From the NCBI GenBank assembly GCA_003176075.1, contig PSRN01000162.1, positions 1 to 7,044 of the forward strand: a stretch of DNA of 7,044 bases, read 5' to 3'. Under the pieces are notes generated by a model that saw only the letters and a list, made by a program, of their open reading frames with translations, searched no databases and was not told the origin of the DNA. The DNA is from Bdellovibrio sp. (GTDB lineage: Bacteria; Bdellovibrionota; Bdellovibrionia; Bdellovibrionales; Bdellovibrionaceae). The translations under genes and the position numbers were made by a program. This document shows, piece after piece, positions 1-4,696 of the stretch (position 1 is its first letter; every line of letters begins with the position of its first letter).

Positions 1-183
1 CTGACAGAATTATCCCTCTGAAACTTATAGAAAAATCGGCTACCCGGAAAAACCCCGTAAAAAGTTGGCGAACCTACTTGCCAATTCGGTTTTAGGTAAA
101 GACCGCAAGTGTGCAATGAGTACGTCTTTAAATGTTTCAAGATCATCCTCCATCAAAGCCTCGATCAGAATCGGCTTGCTAAG
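1..183 (-). pseudogene. Remnant of an addiction-module antitoxin (HTH antidote protein), start and frame damaged, runs off the left edge
   Basis: On the minus strand, codons from 180 read SKPILIEALMEDDLETFKDV, then LIAHLRSLPKTELASR. This matches the N-terminal half of small HTH antidote proteins of HigA2-like modules, whose usual form is 'KPILKEAL..D.ETF..VL.AHL....KTELAR..G.SRRTLY'. These proteins neutralise a partner toxin and repress their own operon. The codon before SKP is CTT where ATG is expected. The first in-frame ATG (153, with GAGG five bases upstream) removes the first ten residues. After ASR the frame enters FANFLRGFSG and stops at TAG 42-40, losing the recognition helix. A shift of one base near 70 gives an open frame to the edge starting SPTFYGVF, which looks like the recognition-helix region. 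No toxin gene precedes it. A functional 37-residue product is possible but unlikely. Confidence 0.5.
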
Positions 184-215
184 CCTTTGGTTTCCTTATA
201 TAATTCAGACCTGTT

Positions 216-2006
216 CTAAAGTTTTAACAAAGCTTCGAGGGCGATTGAGGCCTCGCCTTCCGTCAATGCTTTCGTTGCAACCCACGCCGTTCTCAGCCCT
301 GAGTTTTGCGCCAGAAACCAAGCCGGAGGATCGCCGTCCGCATAGACCAGGACGCCCAGCTTTGGGTAACAATCGTAGCGCGCCAGACTGACCTGAACCT
401 TCCTCACCTCTTGCAGAAGATCCCAGAGGGACTCCTGACGAGGGTCATCGAACTTCCACTCCGGATAAAACCGAACCATGAGAAGCACTTCTCCGCGTGC
501 CGAGACAAGGTCAAAATGCTGATTAAGAATTTTTGCATCCAGCCCGTAAAAGCTTGTGTTCGAAAACTTGCGGCCAAGAAAATCCTTAAGCTTCACGTTC
601 ACCGAACCAATACCTCGGATCCACAGGGTCGAGAGGATCGTCGCCAGGGAGTGGGTCGTTTCCTCTTTGATCGAGGCCAACAAGCCCTCAAGGTCGGGAT
701 GTTCAGCCGGAGACGTATTGCCTGGAAGATCGCGGAGCGCGAAGAGTTGACTCATCAAGTTGCTGGGGTTCCAAGCAGTTTTTGCAAGACCTCGCAATTT
801 GACTTTGCGCCCTGGCGACAAATCCGTCTCCTCAATACGCTCTTTCCAAAGAGCCGCAAGCCGACCGCGCCCCCGAATCAATCTGGTCGCAAACTGGGGA
901 AGGGTTTCGCCTTCCTCAAAGCCGGGGCTTTCAGCTAAAAATTCCTGAAACAGAAGGCGCAGGGTCCCCAAGGTATGACGTGGGTTGAAGTAAAAGGTGT
1001 ACCCTTCACTGGGTTTCGAATTCAAGTCTTCCGGCAACGTCGTCTCGTCGATTGAGAAGAAGCTTATATTTTCAGTAGTCAGAAAGGTCAAAGTCTCCGG
1101 CTCGATTCGCTGGCCAGTCACCACAACTCTCAGCCCGACCGGCCTTTCGAGTTTCGCGCGAAAGGCCTCAAGCAAGAGCTTTGTTTCGCGATACCAATTC
1201 GCCAGAGCCTCCCTGGCCTTTTCACCTTTCAAACCTCGTATGCTCAAACCTTGTCCGTCGACGATTCGAATAAACAAATTGCGGCTGAATTTCTCCTCAG
1301 TCAATATGATGTCGAGGGGGCGCACGGAAACGGCGGTAACACTCCCGGTGGAGTTCCTCGGATCAATGGCCCTGAGTTGCTCCAAAGGCGCGGGCAGGTC
1401 ATTCGCTTTTTTCGCCAGGGCCAAGCGATAAATTCTTGTGGCGATTTCACGGAGCACGGCAGGCTGGTTCCCTTCCCTGCTTTTCAACTTGTGCAAGATC
1501 GCTTCAAGCTCCCTCTTGATGAACTGCGGCCAAGGTTGAACAGAAGAAATGGTCCCGCTCAGACGCTTCAACTCAGCCTCAATTTCACCTAAATCTTGCG
1601 ACAAAGAAGAACCCTCGATTCCTTCCAAGACGCTCTCTATCGCTTGGGCAGTTTTCAAAAAATCGCCTCGAAAATCCCGCAAAAGTTTTCTGGCTTTTTG
1701 CTCTTGTTGATCAGAAGTATCCGGAACATTTACCTGACTTTCATCATCATCGCCCTCGCGATCAATTCGCTCCTCAGTCCAGCGCGGAATCTGTGGGCCG
1801 CGGATCTCTGGGCTCCGGATTCGCAGACTCCTGGTCTGCGGCCTCCGGGGCCGTGGAGCTGTTCGGCGCAGGAGTGAACCCTTCCGATGGATGAGATCGC
1901 AAGTCACTGACTGAGACGCTTGGCTGAAAGACGCGTGGAAAGACGCGAGAAGAGATAAAAGAAAAGATGCGACCAAAACCAGAGAGGTCTGCCCATGATC
2001 ATGCAT
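216..2006 (-). CDS. Long orphan protein with export-like N-terminus and a possible inactive nuclease-like C-terminal domain
   Basis: 596 residues from ATG 2006, which has GAGAAA about seven bases upstream; an adjacent TTG at 2009 would add one residue. Residues 9-27 are hydrophobic and followed by a Ser/Ala-rich stretch, like a signal peptide, but the segment before them (MHDHGQTS) lacks Lys/Arg, which is unusual. Residues 41-80 are an Arg/Pro-rich linker encoded by GC-rich imperfect repeats, then an acidic patch (DREGDDDES). Residues about 100-210 are charged and helical, perhaps coiled coil. About 225-400 alternates strands and helices. The C-terminus (about 470-596) predicts as strand-strand-helix-strand-strand-helix, with FDLVSARGEVLLMVRFYPEW at 498-517. 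That layout recalls PD-(D/E)XK domains but lacks the E-x-K pair. I do not recognise the family. It ends 33 bp before the antitoxin remnant and has its own predicted promoter. Confidence 0.8.
   Translation of the reverse strand: MHDHGQTSLVLVASFLLSLLASFHASFSQASQSVTCDLIHRKGSLLRRTAPRPRRPQTRSLRIRSPEIRGPQIPRWTEERIDREGDDDESQVNVPDTSDQQEQKARKLLRDFRGDFLKTAQAIESVLEGIEGSSLSQDLGEIEAELKRLSGTISSVQPWPQFIKRELEAILHKLKSREGNQPAVLREIATRIYRLALAKKANDLPAPLEQLRAIDPRNSTGSVTAVSVRPLDIILTEEKFSRNLFIRIVDGQGLSIRGLKGEKAREALANWYRETKLLLEAFRAKLERPVGLRVVVTGQRIEPETLTFLTTENISFFSIDETTLPEDLNSKPSEGYTFYFNPRHTLGTLRLLFQEFLAESPGFEEGETLPQFATRLIRGRGRLAALWKERIEETDLSPGRKVKLRGLAKTAWNPSNLMSQLFALRDLPGNTSPAEHPDLEGLLASIKEETTHSLATILSTLWIRGIGSVNVKLKDFLGRKFSNTSFYGLDAKILNQHFDLVSARGEVLLMVRFYPEWKFDDPRQESLWDLLQEVRKVQVSLARYDCYPKLGVLVYADGDPPAWFLAQNSGLRTAWVATKALTEGEASIALEALLKL
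1784..1853. repeat. GC-rich imperfect tandem repeat and paired hairpins encoding the Arg/Pro linker
   Basis: Two units of about 16 bases (GCGGAATCTGTGGGCC at 1784-1799; GCGGATCTCTGGGCTC from 1800) are followed by a perfect seven-pair hairpin CGCAGAC-TCCTG-GTCTGCG (1822-1840) and an overlapping five-pair hairpin CGGCC-TCCGG-GGCCG (1839-1853). On the minus strand the block encodes the RRPQTRSLRIRSPEIRGPQ part of the orphan protein, directly after its signal segment. Composition differs from the acidic, A/T-richer sequence that follows, as expected of an inserted or expanded element. Confidence 0.65.
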
Positions 2007-2059
2007 CAAGTTTCTCGCCTTCCTTCCTCTGCCAAAAAATCACTAACTAAGAGGACCTC

Positions 2060-2091
2060 CGACCTACCGGTCGATCAGGCGAGGCCCCGCC
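2060..2091. repeat. Double-hairpin element in the predicted leader of the long orphan gene
   Basis: Two adjacent hairpins are separated by four bases: CGACC-TACC-GGTCG (2060-2073) and GGCG-(6 nt)-CGCC (2078-2091). The 14-base second hairpin with a four-pair stem and six-base loop, next to a stronger first hairpin, mirrors the layout of the 53-bp element although the sequences differ. Neither strand has a T-run directly after it, which argues against a simple terminator. It could be a leader structure or another palindromic repeat. Confidence 0.55.
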
Positions 2092-2129
2092 GGTGAAGCT
2101 GATTAAATTAGGACCTTCTTTAGCATCTT

Positions 2130-2159
2130 CTTATAATTGCTTCGTCGCTTTGGGATCAA
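2130..2159 (-). promoter_or_regulatory. Predicted sigma-70 promoter of the long orphan gene
   Basis: TTGATC (2159-2154) and TATAAG (2135-2130, five of six matches to TATAAT) are separated by 18 bases on the minus strand, in the gap between the small exported-protein gene and the long gene starting at 2006. Transcription would begin near 2123 and give a leader of about 115 bases that contains the double hairpin at 2060-2091. Confidence 0.45.
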
Positions 2160-2200
2160 CTGTGAATAATTTTCAGGTCAAAACCGCTGAATCGCGAGCC

Positions 2201-2494
2201 CTACCGCACGAACGTGCAAAAGAACTCGTAGCCCGAACCTGTTGTGTATAAAGGAACGCAGCTCAAAATCTTGTACCCTTTATCTTCCACGCGCTGGATT
2301 GCGGCTGAGTAAAACTGGTCGAATGAAACGTCGCCTGGGAGCTTAAGATTTGTCGCGTTTAAGACCTCCGGCAATTGGCCCGCGCAAGAATAAGTCGCGG
2401 TTCCATTGTTTATTCGGAGAGTGCAGTTCTGCTCTTCAGCGCCTGCAATCTGACTGAAAATCATTATGATCGTTAGAAACAAAATTTTCTTCAT
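2201..2494 (-). CDS. Small exported protein with four cysteines, function unknown
   Basis: 97 residues. MKKILFLTIIMIFSQIAGA is a textbook Sec signal peptide (basic start, hydrophobic core, cleavage after AGA), so the mature protein is about 78 residues outside the cytoplasm. The mature part has exactly four cysteines (Cys24, Cys37, Cys79, Cys93 of the precursor), enough for two disulfide bonds. The outer pairs sit in short strand-like segments (NCTLRINNGTATYSC and YKILSCVPLYTTGSGYEFFC), with a helical DQFYSAAIQRVEDKGYK between. Cys24 follows the predicted cleavage site by five residues and there is no lipobox, so it is not a lipoprotein. GGAG lies seven bases before ATG 2494. It is 111 bp downstream of the membrane-protein gene and has its own predicted promoter, so it is probably a separate unit. 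I do not recognise the family. Confidence 0.85.
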   Translation of the reverse strand: MKKILFLTIIMIFSQIAGAEEQNCTLRINNGTATYSCAGQLPEVLNATNLKLPGDVSFDQFYSAAIQRVEDKGYKILSCVPLYTTGSGYEFFCTFVR

Positions 2495-2524
2495 CCCGCA
2501 ACTCCGCTTTTATTGTTTTCATTG

Positions 2525-2581
2525 TTTCAATCACTAAGTTCCGTCCGACTATTCATCAAAAGACACAATTTTTCAATCACT
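2525..2581. repeat. 11-bp direct repeat TTTCAATCACT overlapping the predicted promoter
   Basis: TTTCAATCACT is present at 2525-2535 and 2571-2581, 46 bp apart. The right copy contains the predicted -35 box and the left copy lies just downstream of the predicted transcription start. Two identical sites placed this way could bind a regulator cooperatively. The region is A/T-rich, so chance is possible. Confidence 0.45.
2548..2576 (-). promoter_or_regulatory. Predicted sigma-70 promoter of the small exported-protein gene
   Basis: On the minus strand, TTGAAA (2576-2571, five of six matches to TTGACA) is followed after 17 bases by AATAGT (2553-2548, four of six matches to TATAAT). Transcription would start near 2541, giving a leader of about 47 bases before ATG 2494. 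The -35 box is part of an 11-bp direct repeat. Predicted from sequence only. Confidence 0.45.
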
Positions 2582-2605
2582 CAATGGATCGGGCATGCGA
2601 CGGCT

Positions 2606-4519
2606 TCAAAACACACAAGCGGGCCTATCTGTATATAGAGCAGTTGAAAGCTGTAAGGCGGCCAAGGGCCGGTAGATTTCCGTCCGGGCAATTTGATTAG
2701 ATGAGGCTCCCCGCAGCGTGGGCGGCACTGCCCAAGTCGGTGCCCTTGGCACCTCCGCAGACGCCACGGGCCCGCAAAGTCGTGCGGTGGCGTAGATGGC
2801 CATTCGGGCATCAGAATACTCGGGCGTAAAGTGCGTTGAAAAGTAAAGGTGATCGATGGGAGGTAAGTTTCGATCTTGCGAAGTATCTTCGACGGTCAGA
2901 TAGGCGATGCGGTTTTGCTGCAATAAGGGACAGAAGACATCGGGACTGCGAGAGCTATAAATGGTCTGAGCGATGCGGGCTCTGCTGCTAAAATCGTAGC
3001 CCGCCGAAAAAACAAAGAATGACCACCCCACGAAAATCTTTCGACCAGCCAAAGAGGCGGGATGATACATGTAAGAGCTGTTGAGAACGACGTCATTTGG
3101 TTGAGTGTTTTGCAAAAGCCAATTGGCAGCCGGATTCATCTCGACATCGGCAATTGCGACCGCATGGTCGTTCACGATAGCTGTGACGTCGACGATTCCT
3201 GAAAGGGTCATCAGCAATACGATCGGCAGGCCCGCAAAGCGGAGCGGTCGAAGCCAAGTCCGGGGCCCGTGCTTCAAACGGTCGTAAGCACAGACCAAGC
3301 TTGCGGCGGACAGAATACCACCCAACATCAAGACAAGGTTGAAAAGTTTATGATTATTGAGAATTTCGGCTGAAAGTTTGACAAGAACCGAAAGAGCAAA
3401 AAGTGGAAAGATTGGAAAAAGCATGATCTTTACCCGGCGGGGAGCAAGGTAAAACCCAATGGGGATCAAGAAGACGTGCAAACCCCAGTTCCAAATCCAG
3501 AACTGGACAGCCGACCAAAATCCCTGATTATGAGAGGTAAATCCCACGTACCATTTGATATTGCCGTCGCCTCCCACATTGAGGCCGAAAAAAAATTCTG
3601 CCGCCATGAACGCGAGAACTCCGCCGCCGAGGACGGCCAGATGTCTTCGCATTTTTGGAAACCCGATAAAACAAGTCGCAGCAAATAGACCGGCCATAAG
3701 ACAAACTGGCTTATTCAGAAGCGGCATGATCCCAAACAAGACGGTAAAGAGCAAAGTCGTCAACCAACGCAGCTTGGGTTTCATCTCTTCAAATCTTATC
3801 AGGCAGGCCAAGAAAAGAAGAAGAATTCCCAGCGCCAGGACAAAATGTCTTTGATTCAAATAGACGTTGAGATTCCAAAAACCAATGACCGGCCCCCCGT
3901 CCCACGGTCCCATCGCGGTGAAGTCCGAACGGTGGAGCAAGTCACGAAAATCCGCGCCGAAACTTTGCCAGCGGATCGGATGCTTTTGAAAATAGCTGAA
4001 AAAGGCCAACGAGCCATTCAGCAAAAAGAAAATGACGGCGAGAAAACCAACCCGTCGATCCGAGTAAAGAGAAGTTCCCAAAACATAAAGACCAAAAACC
4101 ATGGCAAAAAAGCCAAGTCCGCTGAGGAAGTTCAAACTCAAATCAAGCGGCCAGCCGGACTTTTCCATCAAAGCGACAAAATAATAAAACAAGAAGTGGT
4201 ATTGAATCGGTGGACCGGGATAAATGGGATATTCTGGCGGCCAATTTTTACCAAAAGAAAATGATCGGATGAGGGGAATATGAGCTCCGTAATCGCTCCA
4301 GATTTTTTCACTGATCATCAGCTGGCCATCGAGGATATAGAAGGTATGGAACATCAACCAAAATGACAAAGCAAGAAGACCAAGGGCAAAAACAAACACG
4401 AAGGGTGGGCGGCCCTGCCCAAGTCGGTGCCCTTGGCACCTCCGCAGACGCCACGGGTGTAATTTTCTCAAATTGAGACGGCTAAAATGTCTGATCATAC
4501 GCATGAGGGGCAAACGCAA
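2606..4519 (-). CDS. Polytopic membrane protein, GT-C glycosyltransferase-like, with palindromic-repeat sequence at both ends
   Basis: About 637 residues from the favoured start. A basic N-terminus (1-38) is followed by roughly 11-12 hydrophobic segments (about 40-58, 107-118, 130-148, 157-176, 226-243, 252-266, 272-287, 295-311, 335-357, 365-382, 391-411, 428-446). Asp76 in SDYGAH, in the first extracytoplasmic loop, and the following PPEYPIYPGPPIQYH stretch recall GT-C enzymes, which transfer sugars from lipid-phosphate donors. The C-terminal soluble part (about 460-577) has the pattern NWLLQNT..DVVLNSS.....LAGRKIFVGWS....GYD..SR seen after the membrane region of such proteins. The frame is open to a TTG at 4690, but 4520-4690 encodes unconvincing Ser-rich sequence. 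TTG 4519 has GGGAGA five bases upstream; ATG 4504 and 4498 lack one. Residues 22-38 come from one copy of a 53-bp repeat. Another copy lies within a roughly 58-residue extension after a natural-looking end (MAIYAT, 573-578). Acceptor and donor are unknown. Confidence 0.75.
   Translation of the reverse strand: MRLPLMRMIRHFSRLNLRKLHPWRLRRCQGHRLGQGRPPFVFVFALGLLALSFWLMFHTFYILDGQLMISEKIWSDYGAHIPLIRSFSFGKNWPPEYPIYPGPPIQYHFLFYYFVALMEKSGWPLDLSLNFLSGLGFFAMVFGLYVLGTSLYSDRRVGFLAVIFFLLNGSLAFFSYFQKHPIRWQSFGADFRDLLHRSDFTAMGPWDGGPVIGFWNLNVYLNQRHFVLALGILLLFLACLIRFEEMKPKLRWLTTLLFTVLFGIMPLLNKPVCLMAGLFAATCFIGFPKMRRHLAVLGGGVLAFMAAEFFFGLNVGGDGNIKWYVGFTSHNQGFWSAVQFWIWNWGLHVFLIPIGFYLAPRRVKIMLFPIFPLFALSVLVKLSAEILNNHKLFNLVLMLGGILSAASLVCAYDRLKHGPRTWLRPLRFAGLPIVLLMTLSGIVDVTAIVNDHAVAIADVEMNPAANWLLQNTQPNDVVLNSSYMYHPASLAGRKIFVGWSFFVFSAGYDFSSRARIAQTIYSSRSPDVFCPLLQQNRIAYLTVEDTSQDRNLPPIDHLYFSTHFTPEYSDARMAIYATARLCGPVASAEVPRAPTWAVPPTLRGASSNQIARTEIYRPLAALQLSTALYTDRPACVF
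2659..2671. repeat. Short perfect palindrome CGGCC-AAG-GGCCG
   Basis: Five-base arms around a three-base loop, 46 bp from copy A of the 53-bp repeat and inside the same extra C-terminal coding extension of the membrane protein. The three-base loop resembles that of the strong hairpin in the 53-bp element. It may be a remnant of a related element or a chance GC-rich palindrome. Confidence 0.45.
2718..2770. repeat. 53-bp palindromic repeat, copy A (C-terminal end of the membrane-protein gene)
   Basis: Second copy of the element at 4405-4457, 1,687 bp away in the same orientation. Hairpins are GGGC-(6 nt)-GCCC at 2720-2733 and GGTGCC-CTT-GGCACC at 2739-2753. Outer arms CGTGG (2717-2721) and CCACG (2764-2768) could close the whole element into one branched fold; in copy B one outer base does not pair. 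Because 1,687 is not a multiple of three, this copy is read in a different frame from copy B and encodes VASAEVPRAPTWAVPP inside the C-terminal extension. Confidence 0.9.
4405..4457. repeat. 53-bp palindromic repeat, copy B (N-terminal end of the membrane-protein gene)
   Basis: Matches copy A at 2718-2770 in 52 of 53 positions and in the same orientation. It contains two hairpins separated by five bases: GGGC-(6 nt)-GCCC at 4407-4420, and a perfect GGTGCC-CTT-GGCACC at 4426-4440. The single difference (C at 4414, A at 2727) falls in the loop of the first hairpin. Read on the minus strand in the membrane-protein frame it becomes PWRLRRCQGHRLGQGRP, which adds positive charges before the first membrane segment. 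No T-run follows either side, so it is not a classical terminator. Confidence 0.9.
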
Positions 4520-4623
4520 AATTTTCTCCCGCAGAAACTGTCTTTGCACTTTGCAAGATGAGGACCAAGCACACGCGATACTATTGCGCATTTCCCGTCG
4601 ACGCATTTTCCATCTGGTAAAGA

Positions 4624-4657
4624 AACCATGACGACTGTAAAACAACCATGACGACTG
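4624..4657. repeat. 14-bp direct repeat with 20-bp period in the GH31/membrane-gene spacer
   Basis: AACCATGACGACTG occurs at 4624-4637 and again at 4644-4657, a spacing of 20 bp (about two helical turns), with A-rich sequence after each copy. It lies in the 177-bp stretch between the GH31 stop and the favoured start of the membrane protein. No convincing sigma-70 promoter is visible there. Direct repeats two turns apart upstream of a gene can be operator half-sites. A simple duplication is equally possible. Confidence 0.55.
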
Positions 4658-4696
4658 GAAAAACGACGGCAAAAACGAAAGGGAATTCAAGGATAT

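Noticed and set aside
306..938. A 210-codon open frame on the plus strand opposite the long orphan gene
   Set aside because: It lies fully antisense to a longer frame with an export-like signal, promoter and ribosome site. Its translation is rich in Arg, Lys and Pro with no recognisable domain.
2718..2770. The 53-bp element as a rho-independent terminator
   Set aside because: The hairpins are strong, but no T-run follows on either strand, and both copies lie inside an open reading frame.
2581..2811. A 76-codon minus-strand frame overlapping the end of the membrane-protein gene
   Set aside because: It begins inside the membrane-protein coding region and is mostly the other-frame translation of the 53-bp repeat; no ribosome site or homology is visible.
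3845..4264. A 139-codon plus-strand frame inside the membrane-protein gene
   Set aside because: It is the complement of hydrophobic codons, which produces a charged Lys/Arg-rich shadow; there is no domain or plausible context.
2718..4457. CRISPR array or transposon with terminal repeats
   Set aside because: There are only two copies 1.7 kb apart, in direct rather than inverted orientation, with no spacers and no transposase between them.
4520..4690. N-terminal 57 codons of the membrane-protein frame up to TTG 4690
   Set aside because: There is no ribosome site before TTG 4690, the sequence is Ser-rich and unlike a signal or membrane segment, and a better-supported TTG with GGGAGA lies at 4519.
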